A stretch of 11,004 nt of DNA from an uncultured bacterium (GTDB lineage Bacteria; Bacillota_I; Bacilli_A; RF39; UBA660), in the NCBI GenBank assembly GCA_959020415.1, contig CAUERX010000039.1, forward strand, positions 1-11,004. Direction: 5' to 3'. The translations under genes were made by a program, and so were the position numbers. A model generated the notes under the pieces. That model was not told the origin of the DNA, did not search any database, and was given only the letters and a program-made list of their open reading frames with translations. Positions 1 to 6,017 of the stretch are shown piece by piece; position 1 is the first letter of the stretch, and each line of letters starts with the position of its first letter.

Positions 1-1
1 C

Positions 2-1276
2 ACATCAAATCAGGTAGTAAGTTCAGCCTTTAAGTTTGATAATAAAAATCCAAGTTTGAGTGTAAGTACGAGTAAGACAACGAAGAGTATAACAGTGGTA
101 GCGACAGCGAGTGCCCTTTCAGGGATAAGTAAATATGAATTTAGTAAAGATAATGGAGCTACTTGGGTAGCAAATGGAACGAGTAAGACATATACGTTTA
201 GTGGATTAACGCATAATACAACTTATCCTATAAAAGTAAGGGTAACAAGTGGTGTAGGGAAACAAACTACAACATCAACTACAATAATGACGAATAAAAT
301 AGCAACGCCTAGTTATGAAGCAAGTTATACGGCAGGTAAAACAGCTGTAATCATAACATATCCGTCAGGATGTGGAAGTGCGTATACATGTACATATATA
401 AAAGATGGAGGAAGTGAGGTTACTGTAGAAAGTACAACAGAAAAAGTAGAGTTTACCAAAGATGGTAATATAGTAGCCAAAGTAAGTGATGGAGTAAATA
501 CTATAACTGCAAGTAGTTATAATGTTATGGTAAAATATGCGATAGAAATAGGTAAAGTAAAAGGTGGTAGTATAATTTTATCAAAGACTTTAGCATTTCA
601 TAATGAAACAGTCAGTTATACGGAAAATCCGATAGCGGATTTTACATATCAGGGAGCTACAATAGTGTGTAATAACGAAACTAAATATATAGTAGATAAA
701 AATTCAACATCATTTTCAGTAGGTGATCAAAATTGTACAAATGCTATAGTTTATCCATCATGGCGAAAAAATGATTTATTTTGGTTTTTCTCTGCTTTGC
801 AAGGAACGGAAACCGATTGGGTTCAAGACAAAACAGCATGGTCTAATTATTCTTATGATACTTATAAAATTGATTTGTATTATGAAGGTGCGCCGCATTA
901 TAATGCTATAATACAAAGTTACGAAAGTTACAATTCAAGGAATATTTATGCGACAAATCAAGCATATGATTTAACTGATTATAAATATTGGGTTTCGAAT
1001 TTACATTGCTACAAACCTAATGGTAATATATATACTACTTCCGAAGGCGTGATAAAGCAATGGTATAATATTTTATCATTTGCTGATGAAAGAGCTGGTT
1101 GGCATGAGCAAAATTATTCAATTAATACTCCAGATACAAATGTTATAGATATTGCTAAATATGATGGAAAATATTATTTGAGTTTACATTTACTAGTAAA
1201 TGATAATTTGTTTAGATGTGGATGGGTTAGAAATTATTTACAAGGTGAAACCTATTCATATGAAAATCCATCATAA
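2..1276 (+). CDS. Modular surface protein with Ig/FN3-like domains, 5'-partial
   Basis: The frame is open to the left edge (first full codon ACA at 2-4), so the gene starts outside the window; the TTG at 56 is internal and has no ribosome site. About 424 residues are visible. They begin with a Ser/Thr-rich beta-sandwich-like module (roughly residues 17-100, with KYEFSKDNGATW and a Y-F-S-G-L-T-HNTTY segment typical of fibronectin III/Ig-like repeats). A second Ig-like module follows (about 103-180, with paired Cys in GCGSAYTC). A third segment (about 181-260) ends near VYPSWRKND. The last ~165 residues are Tyr/Asn/Trp-rich and match nothing I recognise. No sortase motif or C-terminal membrane anchor is present, so attachment must come from the missing N-terminus or be absent. 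Codon use changes near 690-770. Similar modules in Bacilli are often, from memory, attached to a prepilin-type N-terminus; that is untestable here. Surface location is inferred. Confidence 0.7.
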   Translation, partial: TSNQVVSSAFKFDNKNPSLSVSTSKTTKSITVVATASALSGISKYEFSKDNGATWVANGTSKTYTFSGLTHNTTYPIKVRVTSGVGKQTTTSTTIMTNKIATPSYEASYTAGKTAVIITYPSGCGSAYTCTYIKDGGSEVTVESTTEKVEFTKDGNIVAKVSDGVNTITASSYNVMVKYAIEIGKVKGGSIILSKTLAFHNETVSYTENPIADFTYQGATIVCNNETKYIVDKNSTSFSVGDQNCTNAIVYPSWRKNDLFWFFSALQGTETDWVQDKTAWSNYSYDTYKIDLYYEGAPHYNAIIQSYESYNSRNIYATNQAYDLTDYKYWVSNLHCYKPNGNIYTTSEGVIKQWYNILSFADERAGWHEQNYSINTPDTNVIDIAKYDGKYYLSLHLLVNDNLFRCGWVRNYLQGETYSYENPS

Positions 1277-1297
1277 GTTATAAAAATTCTTATAACT
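1276..1297 (+). other. Small AT-rich hairpin after the surface gene
   Basis: The arms AGTTATAA (1276-1283) and TTATAACT (1290-1297) are a perfect 8-bp inverted repeat around a 6-nt loop, beginning at the last base of the stop codon. No T-run follows directly, so it may protect the mRNA 3' end or assist the following terminator rather than terminate by itself. Confidence 0.5.
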
Positions 1298-1353
1298 AAC
1301 ACGCTTATTTTATAGATGTAAGAAGAGACTTAAGATAAGTGTGTTGTTTTTTT
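1298..1353 (+). terminator. Rho-independent terminator of the surface protein gene
   Basis: The arms AACACGCTTAT (1298-1308) and ATAAGTGTGTT (1335-1345) pair over 11 bp with one G-T wobble, followed by a T-run at 1347-1353. The 26-nt loop is longer than usual. Confidence 0.65.
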
Positions 1354-1354
1354 C

Positions 1355-1383
1355 TTGAATAAAACGTATAATTATGGTATTAT
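1355..1383 (+). promoter_or_regulatory. Predicted sigma-A promoter of miaB
   Basis: TTGAAT (1355-1360), a 17-base spacer and TATTAT (1378-1383), with TGG just before the -10 giving an extended -10. It begins two bases after the upstream T-run. The predicted start near 1390 leaves a leader of about 29 nt. Confidence 0.55.
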
Positions 1384-1418
1384 CTATAAAGACATTAATA
1401 AAGAAGTGAAGTGATAAA

Positions 1419-2831
1419 ATGCAAATGCCAAATTTAAAAGAGGCTAAAGTAAGAACTAAAAATACTCCTAAAACCATTAAGTATAACATCGATGATAATT
1501 ATAAAACCTTAGGCAAAAATAAAACGTATTTTATCAAAACCTATGGTTGCCAAATGAATGAACATGACACCGAAAATATCAAAGCTATTTTAGAACAAAT
1601 GTCATTCAAGGAAAGCAATATTATGGAGAATGCTGATTTTATTTTATTAAACACCTGCGCAATCAGAGAAAACGCCCATAATAAAGTTTTTGGTATGGTT
1701 GGGAGAATCAAACATTTAAAAGAATCGAAGCCAAATATTATTGTTGGTATGTGTGGTTGCATGGTTCAAGAAGAAGTTATTGCCAAAGAAATTAAAGACA
1801 ATTATAAATGGTTAGACATTGTTTTTGGAACTCATAACATAAATGAACTTCCTAACATATTAGCTAAATCAATAAATCAAAATAAATTAGAACTTGAGGT
1901 CTATAGCATTGAAGGCGACATCATTGAAAATATGCCAGCAAAAAGAGACAGCAAATATAAAGCCTGGGTTAATATCATGTATGGTTGTGATAAATTTTGT
2001 ACATACTGCATTGTTCCATATACTAGGGGTAAACAAAGAAGCCGTACAAAAGAAAACATCATTAACGAAATCAATGAATTAAAAAATGACGGTTATAAAG
2101 AAATAACTTTATTAGGTCAAAATGTTAATGCTTATGGCAAAGATTTAGATACTGACTACGATATGAGTGATTTACTTAAAGAAGCCGCGGAAACGGGTAT
2201 TGAAAGAGTAAGATTTATAACATCACACCCTTGGGATTTTACTGATAAAATGATTGAAGTTATCAAAGAATATCCAAATATTATGCCATATATTCATCTA
2301 CCACTTCAATCAGGTAGTAATCGAATTTTAAAACTAATGGGAAGACGTTATACCAAAGAAAGTTACTTAGAACTATTTAATAAATTAAATAAAATACCTA
2401 ACGTTGCGATTACCACCGATATAATAGTTGGCTTTCCAGGTGAGACCGAAGAAGACTTCAATGACACCTTAGAAGTTGTCCAAACATGTAAGTATGATTC
2501 CGCTTTTACTTTTATATTTTCACCAAGAGAAGGAACCCCTGCTGCTAAAATGGTTGACAACACGCCACTTGAAACAAAAGAAAAAAGACTATATATGTTG
2601 AATGATTTAGTTAATAAATATGCTAGAGAAGCCAATGAAAAGTATTTAGATAAAATAGTTCCAGTTTTATTAGAAAACGAAAGTGAAAAAAACCCAGAAA
2701 TGCTTATGGGATATACTGACACAATGAAGTTAGTTAATGTGAAAGCGTCTAAAGATAAAATTGGCCAAATAGTTAACGTTAAAATTAACGCAGTAAAAAC
2801 ATGGAGCATGGACGGAGAAATAATCAATTAA
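1419..2831 (+). CDS. miaB: tRNA-2-methylthio-N6-dimethylallyladenosine synthase MiaB
   Basis: MiaB is a cytoplasmic radical-SAM methylthiotransferase that adds the 2-methylthio group to i6A37 of tRNAs reading UNN codons. The 470 residues show the full family layout. The N-terminal methylthiotransferase domain has three cluster cysteines: C44 in TYGCQMNEHD, C80 in NTCAIREN, and C114 in MCGCMVQEE. The radical-SAM core carries CDKFCTYC (C190, C194, C197) and a GFPGET segment. The last ~65 residues fit a TRAM RNA-binding domain. The ~35-residue Lys-rich N-terminal extension before the first domain resembles other Firmicutes MiaB proteins. ATG 1419 follows a weak purine-rich ribosome site; ATG 1425 is an alternative. 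In Bacilli this gene commonly precedes ricA and cotE, and cotE is two genes downstream here. Confidence 0.96.
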   Translation: MQMPNLKEAKVRTKNTPKTIKYNIDDNYKTLGKNKTYFIKTYGCQMNEHDTENIKAILEQMSFKESNIMENADFILLNTCAIRENAHNKVFGMVGRIKHLKESKPNIIVGMCGCMVQEEVIAKEIKDNYKWLDIVFGTHNINELPNILAKSINQNKLELEVYSIEGDIIENMPAKRDSKYKAWVNIMYGCDKFCTYCIVPYTRGKQRSRTKENIINEINELKNDGYKEITLLGQNVNAYGKDLDTDYDMSDLLKEAAETGIERVRFITSHPWDFTDKMIEVIKEYPNIMPYIHLPLQSGSNRILKLMGRRYTKESYLELFNKLNKIPNVAITTDIIVGFPGETEEDFNDTLEVVQTCKYDSAFTFIFSPREGTPAAKMVDNTPLETKEKRLYMLNDLVNKYAREANEKYLDKIVPVLLENESEKNPEMLMGYTDTMKLVNVKASKDKIGQIVNVKINAVKTWSMDGEIIN

Positions 2832-2847
2832 ATTTGATTATTTTTTT
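2818..2847 (+). terminator. AT-rich terminator overlapping the end of miaB
   Basis: The arms AAATAATCAA (2818-2827) and TTGATTATTT (2834-2843) form a perfect 10-bp stem around a 6-nt loop that contains most of the miaB stop codon (2829-2831). T residues run from 2841 to 2847. The stem has few G-C pairs, so termination may be partial. Confidence 0.6.
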
Positions 2848-2853
2848 CATTTC

Positions 2854-2875
2854 AATTGATAATTTACTATCAATT
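2854..2875. promoter_or_regulatory. Inverted repeat over the -35 box, possible operator
   Basis: AATTGATA (2854-2861) and TATCAATT (2868-2875) are perfect inverted 8-bp arms separated by 6 bases. The left arm contains the predicted -35 TTGATA. A repressor dimer bound here would block RNA polymerase. AT-rich DNA yields such repeats by chance fairly often, and no regulator gene lies nearby. Confidence 0.3.
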
Positions 2876-2884
2876 TGATATCAT
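2856..2884 (+). promoter_or_regulatory. Predicted promoter of the membrane-protein gene
   Basis: TTGATA (2856-2861), a 17-base spacer and TATCAT (2879-2884), with TGA before the -10 (extended -10). The start would be near 2891, six bases upstream of AGGAGG at 2897-2902. A second possible -10, TATAAT at 2885-2890, would put the start inside the ribosome site and is less likely. Confidence 0.55.
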
Positions 2885-2909
2885 TATAATAGAAGTAGGA
2901 GGTCGTAGT

Positions 2910-4316
2910 ATGAAAGAAGATAAAACAAATGAAGAGCCAAAGGATAATAACACGAATCTTTTAAACAACGCTGAAAAAGCTGAAATTGTTAGTGATGTTA
3001 AAGCGGCTTTTAATAAAGCTAAGGGTGAACCAGAGGAAATCCTAAGTTTAGATACCTTAACTAGTATTGATAAAACTATCGATGGGGCTCCAGATACATT
3101 AAGTCAAGAAGAAATTGATAAAGTAGTTAAAGGCGCACCTCAAAAATCCAAAAACAAAAAATCAAAATTACCGATTTTTATCACTGTTTTTATTATTTTA
3201 TTGATTGCCAGTATCGGAATTTATTGGTATTTAGCTAATAACCCTAAAACCATATTTGTAAGATCAGTAGATGTTGTTTTTAATAACTTGATGGAAAACA
3301 TTGAAGATCCTAAATATGTAATCACTAATGGTAATATTGATATTGACTATAATATTGAATCAAAAAATAGCGAATACGCAGCTTTAAACAAAATAGACTT
3401 AAACGCTAGCTATATTACTGACTCAATGAATAAAATTTCTAAACTTAATTTTAAAACAACTTATGAGAAAAATCACTTGTTAGATGCCACTATATATAAT
3501 GCGAATGGAAAAACCTATTTTAAGTCACCAGATTTATTAGATAAATATATTGAACTCAACACTGATGACAAAACTATTAACTACGATGCAAAAGATATTA
3601 AAACTATTTTAAAATCATTAAACACAGCAGTTAGTCAATCATTAGATGGTCAGAAATTTAGTGGTTCAAAAATAGAAATTCCAGTTAATGGTAAGAACAT
3701 TAAAACATACCGTGCTTCATTAGTTATTAATAAAGATAATATCGGTACCATTTTAGATAGTATTAACAGTACATTGCAAAAAGACGCTAGATTTCTTAAA
3801 GCATATGGATCAGTATTTGGAATTGAAGAAAGTAAAACCAAATCTGAAACAGATAACTATATTAGAAACTTAAAAGAAAAAGCTAAAGATATGGGAGATA
3901 TTACAATCAACTTATATACTAAAGGCCTTAATCATGAATTTATCAAATTAGAATTAACCGAAAATAATGATCAAAAAGCTGATGTTATAAGTGTTACGAC
4001 TTTAGACAAAAACAAATATGCTTATCTAATTGATATTCAAAGTGAAAACGCTAAAACTGAAGGTACTTTACAATATAAAGTTAAAGATAATAGTAAAACT
4101 TTAAATTTAACCACCAAAGTAACCGAAAATAATCAAGAAACGCTAAATGGAACTTTCAAAATAAAAATCACTGAAAAAGAAGCTAGCAAAATAACTAAAG
4201 AAGACATAAGTGAAAGCGTTAAAGCGGATAAGCTTACGAAAGAAGAACAAACAGCAATTACTTATAAATTATTTACTAATCCAACCCTTCTTAAATTTAT
4301 AACATCAATGTCATAA
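2910..4316 (+). CDS. Unrecognised single-pass membrane protein with large extracytoplasmic domain
   Basis: I do not recognise the family. The start is ATG 2910, 7 bases after AGGAGG (2897-2902); an in-frame TTG at 2856 lies within the promoter and is rejected. The 468-residue product has an acidic, disordered-looking N-terminal region (1-80), a Lys-rich stop (80-86), one hydrophobic helix (about 88-109) and ~358 residues that should lie outside the membrane (positive-inside rule). That outer region is Lys/Asn/Thr-rich and beta-strand-like, with no Cys visible in it. The cytoplasmic region has two adjacent repeats of DTL...GAP form (residues 48-61 and 62-77). The second contains LSQEEID, resembling the short EIDxLL peptide of FliM-type proteins. 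The gene sits between miaB and cotE, where Bacillus has ricA, but shows no similarity to RicA. A role in the envelope or sporulation is possible but unproven. Confidence 0.85.
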   Translation: MKEDKTNEEPKDNNTNLLNNAEKAEIVSDVKAAFNKAKGEPEEILSLDTLTSIDKTIDGAPDTLSQEEIDKVVKGAPQKSKNKKSKLPIFITVFIILLIASIGIYWYLANNPKTIFVRSVDVVFNNLMENIEDPKYVITNGNIDIDYNIESKNSEYAALNKIDLNASYITDSMNKISKLNFKTTYEKNHLLDATIYNANGKTYFKSPDLLDKYIELNTDDKTINYDAKDIKTILKSLNTAVSQSLDGQKFSGSKIEIPVNGKNIKTYRASLVINKDNIGTILDSINSTLQKDARFLKAYGSVFGIEESKTKSETDNYIRNLKEKAKDMGDITINLYTKGLNHEFIKLELTENNDQKADVISVTTLDKNKYAYLIDIQSENAKTEGTLQYKVKDNSKTLNLTTKVTENNQETLNGTFKIKITEKEASKITKEDISESVKADKLTKEEQTAITYKLFTNPTLLKFITSMS

Positions 4317-4342
4317 AAAGTAGTTTAAAAAACTACTTTTTT
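4316..4342 (+). terminator. Rho-independent terminator after the membrane-protein gene
   Basis: AAAAGTAGTTT (4316-4326) and AAACTACTTTT (4330-4340) form a perfect 11-bp stem with a 3-nt loop and T-run 4337-4342. The stem starts at the last base of the stop codon. It separates cotE transcriptionally from the upstream genes. Confidence 0.8.
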
Positions 4343-4346
4343 GTGT

Positions 4347-4373
4347 ACTTTTTAAAACATTAAGCATATCTTA
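4347..4373 (+). promoter_or_regulatory. Possible sporulation sigma-K (or sigma-E) promoter of cotE
   Basis: AC at 4347-4348, 16 bases, then CATATCTTA at 4365-4373 fits the sigma-K pattern AC-N16/17-CATAnnnTA; the CATA core also fits sigma-E -10 boxes. B. subtilis cotE is known to be read by both sigma factors. The motif is short, so chance agreement is a real risk. No good sigma-A promoter is seen in this gap. Confidence 0.4.
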
Positions 4374-4390
4374 AAGTGAGGGGTGATATA

Positions 4391-4927
4391 GTGGCAGCAT
4401 ATAAAGAGATAGTAACCAAGGCCGTTGTTGGGAAAGGGAAGAAACATTTTAAAAATACATATACTGTAGAAACCGAAAATGAAGCAACAACAGTTCTCGG
4501 ATGTTGGGTTATAAATCATAAATTCAAAGGCTATCAGGCTGATGACAAAGTTGGGGTTAATGGCTCATTTGATATTAATATATGGTATTCTTACGAAAAT
4601 GATAGTAAAACTGCAGTTATAAATCAAACAATTAACTACAATGATACTTTCAATGTTAGAGTTCGTGAAGATGCCGATTTATCAGGCGATACTGACATTA
4701 TCGTTCGTTCATTAAAACAACCAACATGTTCAGAGGTAAATATCAAAGACGGTAAAACCATTTCCTTTAATATTGAAAAGGAACTAGGTGTTGAAATTGT
4801 CGGTGAGACAAAAATGAAAATAGCTATCGAGGAAGAAGAAGAGCCTTGGGAAGAAATCGTAGATGAAGTCGATGAAGAGACTTTAAACGAAATCGATGAA
4901 AAAGTCGATGAAAATTATATCAAATAA
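4391..4927 (+). CDS. cotE: Spore coat morphogenetic protein CotE
   Basis: CotE is the cytoplasmic (mother-cell) scaffold on which the outer spore coat is assembled. The 178-residue product matches remembered B. subtilis CotE along its length: YKEIVTKAVVGKGKK near the N-terminus (B. subtilis YREIITKAVVAKGRK), then LGCWVINHK, a DINIWYSY segment, QPTCSEVNI, and VGETK. It ends in a very acidic tail (Glu/Asp-rich from about residue 143), as in the Bacillus protein. The start is GTG 4391, four bases after AGGGGTGAT (4379-4387). The upstream in-frame GTG 4376 has no ribosome site and would precede the predicted transcript start. Its place two genes after miaB echoes Bacillus miaB-ricA-cotE. Its presence argues that the organism forms, or recently formed, endospores. 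Confidence 0.93.
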   Translation: MAAYKEIVTKAVVGKGKKHFKNTYTVETENEATTVLGCWVINHKFKGYQADDKVGVNGSFDINIWYSYENDSKTAVINQTINYNDTFNVRVREDADLSGDTDIIVRSLKQPTCSEVNIKDGKTISFNIEKELGVEIVGETKMKIAIEEEEEPWEEIVDEVDEETLNEIDEKVDENYIK

Positions 4928-4956
4928 GCGTTATTCTAAATTGATTAACGCTTTTT
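4926..4956 (+). terminator. Terminator of cotE, sharing bases with the stop codon
   Basis: AAGCGTTA (4926-4933) and TAACGCTT (4946-4953) form an 8-bp stem with a 12-nt loop, followed by T at 4952-4956 and more T after one C. The first two stem bases are the end of the TAA stop codon. Confidence 0.75.
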
Positions 4957-4990
4957 CTTTGAAATAAATTAAATTTAAATGAATATAATT

Positions 4991-5014
4991 AAGTGTTAAC
5001 CAAAAAGTGTTGAC
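4991..5014. repeat. Direct repeat at the rpsP promoter
   Basis: AAGTGTTAAC (4991-5000) and AAGTGTTGAC (5005-5014) match at 9 of 10 bases with a 14-base period. The second copy contains most of the -35 hexamer. AAGTGT/ACACTT (5005-5010/5013-5018) also makes a near-palindrome across the -35, and TTAAGTGT/ACACTTAA (4989-4996/5013-5020) a wider one. It may be a regulator site or a duplicated promoter element. Confidence 0.4.
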
Positions 5015-5038
5015 ACTTAATGTTTTTTATGATAAACT
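5010..5038 (+). promoter_or_regulatory. Strong predicted promoter of rpsP-khpA
   Basis: A consensus TTGACA -35 (5010-5015), 17-base spacer and TAAACT -10 (5033-5038) preceded by TGA (extended -10). The predicted start near 5045 lies about 16 nt before the ATG. This is the best -35 in the window, as expected for a ribosomal protein gene. Confidence 0.7.
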
Positions 5039-5060
5039 TAAATACGAATGGAGGGATATT

Positions 5061-5342
5061 ATGGCAGTTAAATTAAGACTTATGAGAATGGGAGCTAAGA
5101 AAAAACCATTTTACCGTGTAGTAGCCGCAGACTCTAGAACAAAAAGAGACGGAAAATATATTGAATTAGTTGGAACTTACAATCCAGTTGTAACTCCAGC
5201 AGAAATCAAGATTGATGAAGCAATCGCATTAAAATGGTTATCTGAAGGCGCTATCCCAACTGATACAGTAAAAAGTTTATTTAACAAAGTTGGAATTAAT
5301 GAAAAATTCCATAACTTAAAGAATAAAAAAGAAAGTAAATAA
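5061..5342 (+). CDS. rpsP: 30S ribosomal protein bS16
   Basis: bS16 binds 16S rRNA in the body of the small subunit and is needed for its assembly. The 93-residue product has the family start MAVKLRLMRMGAKKKPFYR, then RVVAADSRTKRDGKYIE, a GTYNP turn and the helix ending WLSEGAIPTDTVK. Length is typical. The start is ATG 5061, placed by GGAGGG at 5050-5055; the in-frame GTG at 5007 lies inside the promoter. khpA follows after 2 bases, as in B. subtilis rpsP-ylqC, so the two are co-transcribed. The neighbours usual in Bacilli (ffh before, rimM-trmD-rplS after) are absent from the window. Confidence 0.98.
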   Translation: MAVKLRLMRMGAKKKPFYRVVAADSRTKRDGKYIELVGTYNPVVTPAEIKIDEAIALKWLSEGAIPTDTVKSLFNKVGINEKFHNLKNKKESK

Positions 5343-5344
5343 TT

Positions 5345-5584
5345 ATGGTAGAATTAACAGAATACTTAGTAAAAAGTTTAGTTAAAAATCCAGATATGGT
5401 ATCAGTAAAAAAATTTGATGATGGCGAAGATATTGTCACAATTCAAGTACTAGTAGATAAAGATGACATGGGTGCAGTAATTGGCAAAGGCGGAATGATT
5501 GCTAATGCTATTAGAACCATTGTTCAAGCTAGTAGTTACATGAATAATGAGCCAAAAGTTAAAATAGATATAGACTCTTTCTAG
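5345..5584 (+). CDS. khpA: KH-domain RNA-binding protein KhpA
   Basis: This is a single KH-domain protein (YlqC/KhpA family) that in Firmicutes partners with KhpB/Jag and binds RNA, affecting cell elongation and division. Its 79 residues match the family's usual length. The family N-terminus LVKSLVKNPD lies at 8-16, and the RNA-gripping loop reads AVIGKGG (GKGG at 47-50), followed by the helix AIRTIVQA. The start ATG 5345 is 2 bases after the rpsP stop and lacks a clear ribosome site of its own, which suggests translational coupling to rpsP. The TAG stop lies in a terminator hairpin, so the operon ends here. Confidence 0.95.
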   Translation: MVELTEYLVKSLVKNPDMVSVKKFDDGEDIVTIQVLVDKDDMGAVIGKGGMIANAIRTIVQASSYMNNEPKVKIDIDSF

Positions 5585-5596
5585 TCTATATTTTTT
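5568..5596 (+). terminator. Terminator of rpsP-khpA, formed inside the khpA 3' end
   Basis: ATATAGACT (5568-5576) and AGTCTATAT (5583-5591) form a perfect 9-bp stem with a 6-nt loop and T-run 5591-5596. The khpA stop codon (5582-5584) straddles the loop and the 3' arm, so the hairpin encodes the last residues. Confidence 0.8.
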
Positions 5597-5597
5597 A

Positions 5598-5626
5598 TTT
5601 ACATTAATAAAATAATATGATATATT
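5598..5626 (+). promoter_or_regulatory. Predicted promoter of the prepilin operon
   Basis: TTTACA (5598-5603), a 17-base spacer and TATATT (5621-5626) with TGA directly before it (extended -10). The start would fall near 5633, immediately before GGAGG at 5636-5640. It begins one base after the T-run of the previous terminator. Confidence 0.55.
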
Positions 5627-5647
5627 TATAATAGTGGAGGCGGGAAC

Positions 5648-6016
5648 ATGAAAGAAAAAGGCTTTACTCTTATCGAAATAATTGCCGTTATTGTTGTATT
5701 ATCGTTAATTCTTTTAATTATCGTTCCAAATATGACAAAAACCATTAATAATTCAAAAAATAAATTAAATGATACGCAAAAAGAAATGATAGAAACAGCG
5801 GCTAGAAACTGGGGAACTACTAATTTAACATTAGAAAATAATAAGCCAAAACCTGAAAAAGTAACTATCCAGACCTTACAGGATAAAGGTTATTTAGACG
5901 ACAAAGAAATTAAAAACATGACTGATAAAAACGTCATAAGCAAAAGTAGTAAAGTTTGTATAAAATGGGAAAACAATCAATATACATACACCTATAAAGG
6001 AACGGGGAACTGTTAA
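5648..6016 (+). CDS. Prepilin-like protein, first of a pair
   Basis: This 122-residue protein has a class III (type IV pilin/pseudopilin) signal: a short charged leader MKEKG, predicted cleavage by prepilin peptidase after Gly5, then FTLIE with the conserved Glu at mature position 5 (residue 10). A hydrophobic helix spans about 11-27. The exported domain contains AARNW (51-55), DKGYLDD (79-85) and two Cys, at 104 and at the final residue 122. These probably form a disulfide-closed C-terminal loop like the pilin D-region. ATG 5648 follows GGAGG by 7 bases. No peptidase, ATPase or platform gene lies nearby. The product could be a minor pilin, a competence pseudopilin or another surface filament subunit; the sequence does not decide. 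Confidence 0.85.
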   Translation: MKEKGFTLIEIIAVIVVLSLILLIIVPNMTKTINNSKNKLNDTQKEMIETAARNWGTTNLTLENNKPKPEKVTIQTLQDKGYLDDKEIKNMTDKNVISKSSKVCIKWENNQYTYTYKGTGNC

Positions 6017-6017
6017 T

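Noticed and set aside
8..20. 13-base repeat AATCAGGTAGTAA also found near 2306-2318 in miaB
   Set aside because: It is read in different frames in the two genes, and one 13-base match is expected by chance in a window of this size.
2..1276. Diversity-generating retroelement or phase-variable repeat in the surface gene
   Set aside because: No template repeat, reverse transcriptase, homopolymer tract or invertible repeat is visible in the window.
2363..2827. 154-codon minus-strand open frame opposite miaB
   Set aside because: It is fully antisense to a conserved gene, has no ribosome site or recognisable protein, and is a shadow of miaB codon usage. The other antisense frames (1541-1762, 3650-3841, 5894-6211, 9691-9960) and the same-strand frame at 1894-2082 were dropped for the same reason.
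2856..2909. Upstream TTG start extending the membrane protein by 18 residues
   Set aside because: It lies on the predicted -35, has no ribosome site, and ATG 2910 has a perfect AGGAGG at the right distance.
4376..4390. GTG 4376 as the cotE start
   Set aside because: There is no ribosome site before it, whereas AGGGGTGAT precedes GTG 4391 and CotE proteins begin close to the YKEI segment.
5007..5060. Upstream GTG start extending bS16 by 18 residues
   Set aside because: It overlaps the promoter; the family starts at MAVK and GGAGGG fits ATG 5061.
5627..5632. TATAAT as the prepilin -10 box
   Set aside because: It would start the transcript inside the ribosome site and lacks a good -35; TTTACA-17-TGA-TATATT fits better.
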